Part shown: piece after piece, positions 1 to 5,950 of the stretch
Position numbering within the stretch: the first letter of the stretch is position 1
Layout of the letters: every line of letters begins with the position of its first letter
NCBI GenBank assembly: GCA_030671315.1
Contig: DAOUZW010000035.1
Coordinates: 1 to 8,633, forward strand
Direction: 5' to 3'
Origin: Candidatus Bathyarchaeota archaeon
GTDB taxonomy: Archaea > Thermoproteota > Bathyarchaeia > 40CM-2-53-6 > RBG-13-38-9
DNA length: 8,633 nucleotides
Program-made: the position numbers and the translations under genes
Notes under the pieces: model-generated
Told to the model about the DNA's origin: nothing
Seen by the model: the letters and a program-made list of their open reading frames with translations, nothing else
Database searches by the model: none

Positions 1-1
1 C

Positions 2-1693
2 CATAGAATTGCTAAAGCAGTCGTATCAGCTGAAGCCAAAAATGATCCTGACAAAGCAACTCAGAATGAGAATGAATTCTATGAGATCATGTCAAAACTT
101 GAATTTCTTCCAAACTCACCAACAATTATGAATGCTGGTACAAAAATCGGTCAACTATCTGCCTGCTATGTTCTCCCTGTTCCTGATTCCATTTACGGGA
201 TATTCAATACGGTAAGAGACATGGCCATTATACATCAGAGCGGTGGCGGAACTGGATTCTCTTTTTCTCAACTTCGACCGAAAGGAGATTTTGTTGGGTC
301 AACAGGAGGAGTTGCGTCCGGCCCCCTATCTTTCATGAGAGTATTCGACACATCCACCGACGTAATCAAACAAGGTGGAAGAAGAAGAGGAGCAAACATG
401 GCAATTATCAAAGTGGATCACCCAGATATAATTGAGTTCATAACCTCTAAAGAGAAAGAAGGCTTCCTGACAAACTTCAATCTCTCAGTTGCAATAACAG
501 ATTCATTTATGAAAGCTGTAGAGAATGACAAAGACTTTGAGCTCGTTAATCCTCGTACTAGCAAGGTTGTGACAAAGACTAAGGCCAGAAACCTCTGGAC
601 ACTCATCATTACTTCAGCCTGGAAGACAGGTGATCCTGGATTGGTGTTTATAGATGAAATCAATAGACACAATCCTACCCCAGAGATAGGTACTATAGAA
701 AGTACCAATCCTTGTGGAGAACAGCCCCTTTTACCATATGAATCATGTAATCTCGGTTCAATTAATATTGCAAAATTTGTCAATGAACAAGAATTGGATT
801 GGGAAAGTCTTAGAATTGCTGTCAAGAAATCTGTGAATTTTCTTGATAATGTTATAGATGTCAATAAATTCCCTACTGCAGAAGTTGAAAAGATTACCAA
901 AGCCAACCGAAAAATCGGTTTAGGAATCATGGGTTTTGCAGATGCTCTATTAAAAATGAATATTCCATACAATTCAAAAGAAGCTTTAAAATCTGGCGAG
1001 AAAATCATGAAATTCATTCAAGAAGAAGGGCATAAAGCTTCAATTGAGATAGGAGAAAGAAAAGGATCTTTTCCAAATTTTAACAAAAGTATTTGGAAGA
1101 ATCGTGGATACAAGACAATGAGAAATGCCACAGTAACGACTATTGCTCCAACCGGTACCATTGGAATCATCGCTGGAGTAAGCAGTGGAATAGAGCCACT
1201 GTTTGCTATAGCATTTATTCGAAATGTAATGGGCGGAACCCAACTTACTGAGGTCAATTCAGAGTTTGAGAAAACTGCTAAAAAGAGAGGATTCTATAGT
1301 CAAGAGCTTATCAGAAAGATTGCACGGACAGGTTCAATTCATGATATAGAAGAGATCCCTGAAGATATCAAAAAACTCTTTGTTACCGCTTTTGATATCT
1401 CTCCAGAATGGCATGTGAAAATGCAAGCTACATTTCAGAAATATGTAGATAATGCAGTTTCCAAGACCATAAACTTCCCTGCAGAAGCAACACCTGATGA
1501 TGTCGAAAAGGCTTACTGGTTAGCTTATAAAATGAAGTGTAAAGGCATTACTGTATATCGTTATGGCAGTAAGACAGATCAAGTACTTACAATTGGATCT
1601 ATGACACCGAAAAAGAGTGACGGAGTAGACTATGTTAGCGTGGAATCTGAATATAGTGGAGGATGCCCTACTCCGATATGTTCTTCAGGATAG
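2..1693 (+). CDS. nrdJ: Adenosylcobalamin-dependent (class II) ribonucleoside-diphosphate reductase, 5'-truncated by window edge
   Basis: This enzyme reduces ribonucleotides to deoxyribonucleotides for DNA synthesis in the cytoplasm, using a cobalamin-generated thiyl radical. The frame is open from base 2, so the ATG at 89 is internal: the 29 codons before it read as normal RNR sequence leading into FLPNSPTIMNAG. About 563 residues are visible; the N-terminus (any ATP cone and the first part of the barrel) lies outside the window. The expected thiols are present: a redox Cys in SACY (base 164), the radical Cys in NPCGE (base 713) with flanking Asn and Glu, and the second redox Cys in SCNLGSIN (base 746). 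QGGRRRGANMA and APTGTIG are class II hallmarks. The C-terminal tail carries a CX4C pair (bases 1664 and 1679) that would re-reduce the active site. It converges with tatA. The family call is secure; class II versus class I rests on motif style and the Cys tail. Confidence 0.95.
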   Translation, partial: HRIAKAVVSAEAKNDPDKATQNENEFYEIMSKLEFLPNSPTIMNAGTKIGQLSACYVLPVPDSIYGIFNTVRDMAIIHQSGGGTGFSFSQLRPKGDFVGSTGGVASGPLSFMRVFDTSTDVIKQGGRRRGANMAIIKVDHPDIIEFITSKEKEGFLTNFNLSVAITDSFMKAVENDKDFELVNPRTSKVVTKTKARNLWTLIITSAWKTGDPGLVFIDEINRHNPTPEIGTIESTNPCGEQPLLPYESCNLGSINIAKFVNEQELDWESLRIAVKKSVNFLDNVIDVNKFPTAEVEKITKANRKIGLGIMGFADALLKMNIPYNSKEALKSGEKIMKFIQEEGHKASIEIGERKGSFPNFNKSIWKNRGYKTMRNATVTTIAPTGTIGIIAGVSSGIEPLFAIAFIRNVMGGTQLTEVNSEFEKTAKKRGFYSQELIRKIARTGSIHDIEEIPEDIKKLFVTAFDISPEWHVKMQATFQKYVDNAVSKTINFPAEATPDDVEKAYWLAYKMKCKGITVYRYGSKTDQVLTIGSMTPKKSDGVDYVSVESEYSGGCPTPICSSG

Positions 1694-1726
1694 AGAAATA
1701 TCAGAGAAAAATTAGCATTAAGAGAA

Positions 1727-1746
1727 TTTTTAATCTTATATTTTTT
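1727..1746 (+). terminator. T-rich tract after nrdJ, possible archaeal-type terminator
   Basis: Two T runs (T5 at 1727-1731 and T6 at 1741-1746) lie 34 to 53 bases past the nrdJ stop, in the short gap before the end of the convergent tatA. Archaeal RNA polymerase often terminates at such oligo-T stretches without a hairpin, and I see no stem next to them. An A5 run at 1707-1711 could serve tatA in the same way on the other strand. The composition is AT-rich anyway, so this is weak evidence. Confidence 0.35.
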
Positions 1747-1757
1747 CAGAAGTGCGC

Positions 1758-2165
1758 TTACTTTTTCTCTTCTTTTGTTTCAGGTTTGCTAACTTTTTCT
1801 GTTTCAGACTTTTCTACACTACTTTGTTTTTGGCCAGCCTTCTCGGCTATTTCTTCTGAGATCTGATCCATTGTCTTACCTTCGGTTTTGATTCCCAAAT
1901 TCTTAGCTGTATCAAGCAGAACTTCGGCTGACTTTGCTTGTGGCGATATAGGTTGGACATGCGGCTCTACAGCAGGATAGGCAGTTTTGGGAGCACCTGG
2001 TGTCGATGATCCTGGAACCAATCCACCACCTCCATCCACAGCGGACTTGTATTGTCTAATCGCATCACCCATTGATTTGGCTAGTTCTGGAAGTTTCTTT
2101 GGTCCAAAGACAAGCAGAACTATTGCTAAGATAAGCGCGATTTCCCACGGTCCTATGAATGGCAT
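1758..2165 (-). CDS. tatA: Twin-arginine translocase subunit TatA/E family
   Basis: This is the pore-forming or membrane-weakening subunit of the Tat system, which exports folded proteins. From the ATG at 2165 the protein has 135 residues: a short N-terminus with the typical Glu8, one membrane helix at about 6-20, the FGPKKLP hinge at 20-26, and an amphipathic helix to about 45. These match TatA/TatE closely. A glycine/proline linker (about 45-77) follows, then a small helical stretch (about 78-111, around LGIKTEGKT) and a charged Lys/Glu tail. I chose ATG 2165 because AGGTG at 2172-2176 sits six bases upstream. A GTG at 2174 would add three residues but would overlap that site. No TatC is in the window. 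The Tat-signal nicotinamidase nearby is a plausible client. TatB-like function cannot be excluded from sequence alone. Confidence 0.93.
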   Translation of the reverse strand: MPFIGPWEIALILAIVLLVFGPKKLPELAKSMGDAIRQYKSAVDGGGGLVPGSSTPGAPKTAYPAVEPHVQPISPQAKSAEVLLDTAKNLGIKTEGKTMDQISEEIAEKAGQKQSSVEKSETEKVSKPETKEEKK

Positions 2166-2171
2166 ATTATA

Positions 2172-2176
2172 CACCT
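2172..2176 (-). promoter_or_regulatory. Shine-Dalgarno site that decides the tatA start
   Basis: On the minus strand AGGTG lies six bases before the ATG at 2165, matching the archaeal anti-SD tail. It overlaps the alternative GTG start at 2174 and so argues for the ATG. Confidence 0.6.
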
Positions 2177-2209
2177 GAGTTTCCTATTTTATTGAGGTGG
2201 CTTATTAAC

Positions 2210-2233
2210 ACTACTGAAAATAGTAGTACTATT
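2210..2233. repeat. Overlapping inverted repeats upstream of tatA (possible operator)
   Basis: ACTACT (2210-2215) and AGTAGT (2222-2227) form a perfect 6-bp stem around a 6-base loop. Overlapping it, AATAGTA (2219-2225) and TACTATT (2227-2233) form a perfect 7-bp inverted repeat around one central G. The two structures share bases, so they would be alternative pairings. They lie about 45-68 bases before the tatA start, where a regulator of tatA could bind. There is no follow-on T tract on either strand. Function is unknown; chance is possible in AT-rich DNA. Confidence 0.4.
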
Positions 2234-2275
2234 GAGCCAAGAAATAATCGAAAATGACGAGTTTATAGTTAAAGA

Positions 2276-2389
2276 TCAATTATGAAAGAGTTTCTTGCAC
2301 ATTTCTATGAATTTTTCATTCTCTTTCTTGGTCCCAATCGTAATCCTGAGGTATTCACCATTGGAGAGACTCAGCAATCTCTTCAAGCT
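2276..2389 (-). pseudogene. hisC: Remnant of histidinol-phosphate aminotransferase C-terminus (hisC fragment)
   Basis: Read on the minus strand, 37 codons end at a TGA at 2276-2278 and include GEYLRITIGTKKENEKFI, which is the typical C-terminal core of HisC (the Arg of LRITIGT contacts the substrate phosphate/carboxylate side in this aminotransferase fold). The frame is closed upstream by a TGA at 2390-2392, and no start codon gives a sensible protein. The pyridoxal-phosphate domain is absent from the window, and neither other minus frame upstream continues the match. HisC is normally about 340-370 residues, so under a tenth remains. It lies on the same strand as tatA and ends 110 bases before it. 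The identification rests on one short conserved block; another class of the same aminotransferase fold is possible. Confidence 0.7.
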
Positions 2390-2538
2390 TCACATACTAA
2401 CTCCTTACCTAGTGCGTGCTATTTTATGTAACTTTTTTAATGTACAATTGAGATCTCCTGAGGTCTGGAAAGGAAGAAGATTGTTACTAGCTCATACCTT
2501 TTTCATTGACTTGAAAATTAAAGGAAGAATAATTGTAA

Positions 2539-3363
2539 ATGACTGAAAAAAAACGGTTTAATAAGAAAGGTCTATCAAGGCGAGCCTTCATAGGGAGAGT
2601 TGCTGTAGGTGTTGCCGCCGGCGTCGCAGCAACATATGGTGTTACTTCAATGATGCAAAAGTCAAATCCAGATTCAACCATTGTTGATATGCTCACCATC
2701 AGCGACTTGGAATTAGTTTCAAAAATTGAGTTAAAAAAAGAAGACTCATTAATAATCGTAGATATGCAAAATGATTTCTTGCCTTCAGGGGCACTTCCCG
2801 TTAATGGTGGAAACGAGATAATTTCTCCAATAAACTCTCTTGCTGAAAGATTTCATAATCATGGCAATATTGTAGTCATGACTCAAGATTGGCATCCTCC
2901 AGGACATCATTCATTCGCTAGTAGCCACAACAAAGAACCCTTTGAACCATTTGAATCCGAAGGGATTGGTCCTGTTCTCTGGCCAGATCATTGTGTTCAA
3001 GGTTCTAAAGGTGCTGAATTCCATCCAGATGTAGAAGGAAGATTCGCTAATGCAATTATTAGAAAGGGTTATCATCAAAATGTTGATAGTTATTCGACAT
3101 TCATTGAAAATGACATGAAGACATATACTGGCCTTTCGGGATTACTAAATACGCTTGGAATTAAGAGAGTATTTCTTTGTGGTCTAGCACTGGATTATTG
3201 CGTTTATTATTCTGCGATTGATGGGAGAAATTTAGGTTTTGATGTGGTTTTACCCATAGATTTATCGAAGGCTATTGATTCACCACCCGGTCATCTATCG
3301 AATGCCCTTCAAAAAATGATGGATGAAGGTGTTCAATTCGTTAAGTCAGACGATATAGTATAG
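2539..3363 (+). CDS. pncA: Nicotinamidase/isochorismatase-family hydrolase with Tat signal peptide
   Basis: Nicotinamidase hydrolyses nicotinamide to nicotinate and ammonia in NAD salvage. After residue 68 the 274-residue protein follows PncA closely: catalytic Asp75 in VDMQNDF, metal ligands Asp117 and His119 in TQDWHP with His123 nearby, His151 in WPDHCVQG, catalytic Lys176 in IIRKGYH, and nucleophile Cys221 in GLALDYCV. The WPDHCVQGSKGAEFH block favours nicotinamidase over generic isochorismatase. The unusual part is residues 1-40: a basic start, the twin-arginine motif LSRRAFIG (12-19), and an Ala/Gly/Val-rich hydrophobic helix (about 20-36). There is no clear cleavage site, so it may stay membrane-anchored. 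Typical PncA is cytoplasmic and about 180-215 residues. It is divergent from tatA. The ATG is preceded by AGGAAG at a long 11-base spacing. Catalysis is secure by residues; the substrate in the exported location is inferred. Confidence 0.88.
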   Translation: MTEKKRFNKKGLSRRAFIGRVAVGVAAGVAATYGVTSMMQKSNPDSTIVDMLTISDLELVSKIELKKEDSLIIVDMQNDFLPSGALPVNGGNEIISPINSLAERFHNHGNIVVMTQDWHPPGHHSFASSHNKEPFEPFESEGIGPVLWPDHCVQGSKGAEFHPDVEGRFANAIIRKGYHQNVDSYSTFIENDMKTYTGLSGLLNTLGIKRVFLCGLALDYCVYYSAIDGRNLGFDVVLPIDLSKAIDSPPGHLSNALQKMMDEGVQFVKSDDIV

Positions 3364-3381
3364 TGCGCGCGTTTGATGAAA

Positions 3382-3723
3382 TCACTTCTTAGATGTTCTT
3401 CGAATTATCATAAGACCTAGAAATAGGCCCAATATTAGACCAATGATCATATTTCTGTTTTCATCAAACGATATGAAGCGGGTCTCATCTTGAGTTATTT
3501 CGAGAACACCTTTTGGTCTAACAGCAATTCCTCCTCCGCCTCCCCCGCCTTGTTCATCTTCTTCTTTGCTTGAACCAGAACCTGCTCCGAATCCATAGGC
3601 AATCTTCGCGACCGGAATTATTGTTTTACCTTCAGCTTTAACAGGTTCACCATATACTGTTTTGACAACAGCACTTCCTTGAAGTCTATCAATAATGGAT
3701 TGTATAGTTTCTTTGAAACTCAT
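3382..3723 (-). CDS. YtfJ/GerW-family small protein with C-terminal membrane anchor
   Basis: The protein has 113 residues from the ATG at 3723. It carries the family pattern: an amphipathic N-terminal helix (SFKETIQSIIDRL), then TVYGEPVKAEGKTIIPVAKIAYGFGAGSG (23-51), an acidic then glycine-only linker (E55 to G65), and the GIAVRPKGVLEI strand region (65-76). The end, about 92-107, is a hydrophobic helix followed by RRTSKK, so the protein is probably tail-anchored with its bulk in the cytoplasm. In Bacillus, GerW/YtfJ is a spore germination protein; archaeal members occur without sporulation and have no settled role. I chose ATG 3723 because GAGGAAG (3730-3736) sits six bases before it; the GTG at 3738 overlaps that site. 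It converges with the nicotinamidase gene, 18 bases apart, and diverges from the cytochrome gene. Confidence 0.82.
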   Translation of the reverse strand: MSFKETIQSIIDRLQGSAVVKTVYGEPVKAEGKTIIPVAKIAYGFGAGSGSSKEEDEQGGGGGGGIAVRPKGVLEITQDETRFISFDENRNMIIGLILGLFLGLMIIRRTSKK

Positions 3724-3837
3724 TTCAAACTTCCTCACTCTTGAATCAGATCTTGTGATTGATTATTATCTTTATTCAAATATCATCGAATATTTTAGCT
3801 TTAATCCAGAAGATTATGACCTGTATTTAGGCAAGGC

Positions 3838-3844
3838 TTTAAAA
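3838..3844 (+). promoter_or_regulatory. Candidate archaeal TATA box for the octaheme cytochrome gene
   Basis: TTTAAAA lies centred about 32 bases before the ATG at 3873. With usual archaeal spacing, transcription would start near 3866-3868, leaving a leader of only a few bases. This fits the absence of any Shine-Dalgarno sequence before this gene. No BRE could be confirmed. Confidence 0.45.
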
Positions 3845-3872
3845 CTGAAAGAGTTACAAATCTAGACTAACA

Positions 3873-5606
3873 ATGAGAAGACTTAGCCCAACTAGCATTA
3901 TAATTCCATCAATAATAGTAGCATTAATTGCGTCTTCGATCTTGATTAGTCAAAGTCCCAAACTTGTTCTGAACGAAATCTTTTGTGGTTTCTCATATTT
4001 GACAAATAATCTAACAATATTATCAAAAGAAATAGCATTGTTAATTCCTATCATCGGAGCTGCGTTTCTGGCGTATAATCAGGGAAGAGCTTGGTTTTTA
4101 AAAAATCGAAAAGGATTCACCAAATTTCTGGCATGTGCAATAATAGTTGTTCTAGTCCTATATACAACATGTAGTCAATTTGAATTTCAATCAACCAGTA
4201 TTATTACTGAAGATAACGCGCGCGCTTACGTATTTAATTCTCGGTTTTTTGTTGAAGCACAAAATTCCGTAGATGATTCTGGTGAAGAAGCCGTTGCCAG
4301 TGATGAGTGCATAGACTGTCATACTCGCTCTCAAGTCCTTCAAGTGATCTCTTTGGATTGGGAAAACAGTAAACATGCAGAAGCGGGTACAACATGTATT
4401 GACTGTCATCAAGCTGACACTTCTGATCCAGATTCTTATTCACATAATGGATTCGAGATATCACACGTAGTGTCGCCTCAAGATTGCGCTAAATGCCATA
4501 GCAATCAAGCTGAAGAATTCAAACAAAGCCTTCATTCTCTTGGCGCAGTATATTATGAATATTTGTTCGACACTGAAAAGCTTCCATATATTGAAAGTCA
4601 GATGGAGGGGGGTTTCATTGTTAGCGAAGGTCAAGAAATACCCGATGCAGCAACTTTGAGAGGATGCCAAGCTTGTCATGGTACCAATATGACAGGGAAA
4701 TCGATTGAAGATTTCACAGTCTGGCCTAATAATGGAATCGGAAGAATAAATCCAGATGGGAGTAGGGGAAGCTGCTCTTCATGCCATTCACGTCATACAT
4801 TTTCTATTCGAGAAGCACGGCATCCAGAGACATGCGGTCAATGTCATGTGGGTCCTGATCATCCACAATTGGAGATTTTTACTGAATCAAAACATGGCAA
4901 TATCTATGCATCTGAACATGATAAATGGGGATGGGATGTGAAGGATTGGCAAGCGGGTATAGATTATCGTGCACCCACGTGTGCAGGTTGTCACATGTCA
5001 AGTGCTCCAATGGTTCCTTCAACACATGATGTCAGTTCAAGGTTGAGTTGGGAGCTAGAAATACCGATTTCTCGACGCACAGATAATATTGCAAGCTCAT
5101 TGGGAGTTAATTTCAGTGATGGAACTACTTGGGAAGTGAAACTATCAAGAATGAAAAAGGTGTGCACCCAATGCCATTCGAAGATATGGGTCGATAATTA
5201 CTATGAGCAAGCTGACATTGTAGTGGAGCTGTATAATGATCGATACAGTTCTGCAAAGTCAATTCTAGATGAGTTGTATGAAGATGGTTTACTGACTAAA
5301 ACTGGTTTTGATGAACCTATAGAGTTTAAGATCTATGAGATGTGGCATCATGAAGGACGTAGGGCTAGAATGGGTGCGTTCATGATGGGCCCTGATTATG
5401 TTCAGTGGCATGGATTCTATGAGTTACTAAATGATAGAATAGAAATAGAGCATATGGCTAATGATCTTCGAAATACAGGACAAAATAATATAGCAAATGG
5501 AACTGATGACTATTATCAAATACTACCCTTATCAGCAGGAGTCTTGGCAATAATATTAGCAGTGGTCTTCGGATGGATATTAATACAGCGTAGGAAGCGT
5601 AAATAA
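3873..5606 (+). CDS. Octaheme c-type cytochrome, hydroxylamine oxidoreductase (HAO)-like, with N- and C-terminal membrane anchors
   Basis: The protein has 577 residues and eight CXXCH heme c sites at 146, 175, 205, 265, 301, 321, 370 and 431, with spacing typical of the HAO family. HAO signatures include SHVVSPQDCAKCH (197-209), GCQACHG (264-270; the fourth heme is catalytic in HAO), GPDHPQ (327-332; Asp329-His330 match the catalytic Asp-His pair) and the C-terminal block WHHEGRRARMGAFMMGPDY (491-509). It could oxidise hydroxylamine or hydrazine, or reduce nitrite, NO or hydroxylamine; direction depends on a crosslinking Tyr I cannot place. Instead of a simple signal peptide it has three hydrophobic helices (about 8-27, 52-68, 84-99) and one near the C-terminus (about 552-571). 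Basic residues at the N-terminus, at 72-84 and at 573-577 put the heme domain outside the cell. Cys100 follows helix three but is not a clear lipobox. Cytochrome c maturation genes are not in the window. Confidence 0.9.
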   Translation: MRRLSPTSIIIPSIIVALIASSILISQSPKLVLNEIFCGFSYLTNNLTILSKEIALLIPIIGAAFLAYNQGRAWFLKNRKGFTKFLACAIIVVLVLYTTCSQFEFQSTSIITEDNARAYVFNSRFFVEAQNSVDDSGEEAVASDECIDCHTRSQVLQVISLDWENSKHAEAGTTCIDCHQADTSDPDSYSHNGFEISHVVSPQDCAKCHSNQAEEFKQSLHSLGAVYYEYLFDTEKLPYIESQMEGGFIVSEGQEIPDAATLRGCQACHGTNMTGKSIEDFTVWPNNGIGRINPDGSRGSCSSCHSRHTFSIREARHPETCGQCHVGPDHPQLEIFTESKHGNIYASEHDKWGWDVKDWQAGIDYRAPTCAGCHMSSAPMVPSTHDVSSRLSWELEIPISRRTDNIASSLGVNFSDGTTWEVKLSRMKKVCTQCHSKIWVDNYYEQADIVVELYNDRYSSAKSILDELYEDGLLTKTGFDEPIEFKIYEMWHHEGRRARMGAFMMGPDYVQWHGFYELLNDRIEIEHMANDLRNTGQNNIANGTDDYYQILPLSAGVLAIILAVVFGWILIQRRKRK

Positions 5607-5607
5607 G

Positions 5608-5922
5608 TCAAGGCGAAGTTACTTTAATCGCTTTTGTGGGGCACTGCATCTCACAAGCCATGCATTGAATGCATGCAGTTTCGTTGACTGGATCAGATTT
5701 TTTCTCTGAAAGAGGATGACCTGGAGTCTCAAACCATTCAAACACAGATACAGGACATAAATTGATACACGTTCCATCACCATCGCAGGCATCAAAGTCG
5801 ACAGCTACATTTGTTCCATGAATTCCCAATTTTCCTGGAGGTTTCACTTCACCCCAGACTTTGTGACCTGAATGGTCTCCACTCGTCTCTAATTTCGTTT
5901 GAAAATCTGGATCAATAGGCAT
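5608..5922 (-). CDS. zfx: Zinc-containing dicluster ferredoxin, archaeal (Sulfolobus/Thermoplasma) type
   Basis: This is a small cytoplasmic electron carrier of 104 residues. The N-terminal extension carries His17, His20 and His35, and the core has Asp77: the same spacing as the four zinc ligands of the Sulfolobus protein, shifted by one. Cluster I has Cys46, Asp49, Cys52 and Cys94; Asp replaces the second Cys, as in Sulfolobus, where this site holds a 3Fe-4S cluster. Cluster II has Cys84, Cys87, Cys90 and Cys56, a standard 4Fe-4S site. KPPGKLGIHGT and WFETPGHP are also family-typical. The ATG at 5922 is fixed by a perfect upstream SD; an in-frame start at 5958 would add 12 residues and is unlikely. 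It is last in the run after hcp and the zinc-ribbon gene, and could feed electrons to Hcp, though related ferredoxins mainly accept electrons from 2-oxoacid oxidoreductases. Its stop is one base from the cytochrome stop. Confidence 0.95.
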   Translation of the reverse strand: MPIDPDFQTKLETSGDHSGHKVWGEVKPPGKLGIHGTNVAVDFDACDGDGTCINLCPVSVFEWFETPGHPLSEKKSDPVNETACIQCMACEMQCPTKAIKVTSP

Positions 5923-5926
5923 GTTC

Positions 5927-5934
5927 TCACCTCC
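5927..5934 (-). promoter_or_regulatory. Strong Shine-Dalgarno site fixing the zinc ferredoxin start
   Basis: GGAGGTGA on the minus strand lies four bases before the ATG at 5922. It is a near-perfect match to the archaeal anti-SD and the strongest ribosome binding site in the window, suggesting high expression within the polycistronic run. Confidence 0.85.
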
Positions 5935-5950
5935 AATTAACAGAAAATTA

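Larger units (their letters stand above)
2166..2538. other. 373-base stretch with no intact gene between divergent tatA and the nicotinamidase gene
   Basis: This must hold the promoters for tatA (minus) and the nicotinamidase gene (plus). It contains the inverted repeat at 2210-2233 and the hisC remnant at 2276-2389, both listed separately. The rest (2390-2538) has stops in all frames on the hisC strand and nothing I could assign. A plus-strand open frame at 2295-2546 is antisense to the hisC remnant and has no recognisable protein features. AGGAAG at 2522-2527 could be the ribosome binding site for the next gene, though 11 bases is a long spacing. Confidence 0.7.

Noticed and set aside
418..1257. 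Minus-strand open frames inside nrdJ
   Set aside because: They are antisense to strongly conserved RNR sequence and have no protein-like features.
1663..1866. Plus-strand open frame across the nrdJ end and tatA tail
   Set aside because: It overlaps both real genes out of frame, and its composition is the complement of the Lys/Glu-rich TatA tail.
2295..2546. Plus-strand open frame of 83 codons in the tatA-nicotinamidase gap
   Set aside because: It is antisense to the hisC remnant over its first part, has no recognisable motif, no good ribosome binding site, and runs into the nicotinamidase start.
3095..3120. Nicotinamidase as isochorismatase of siderophore or phenazine synthesis
   Set aside because: WPDHCVQGSKGAEFH, the DWHPPGHH metal motif and the Lys176 context fit PncA better, and no siderophore genes are present.
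3362..3381. GCGCGCG run between the nicotinamidase and YtfJ-family genes as a terminator or att site
   Set aside because: It is a short simple CG run without a stem-loop, T tract or second copy flanking an element; a similar run at 4218-4226 lies inside the cytochrome gene.
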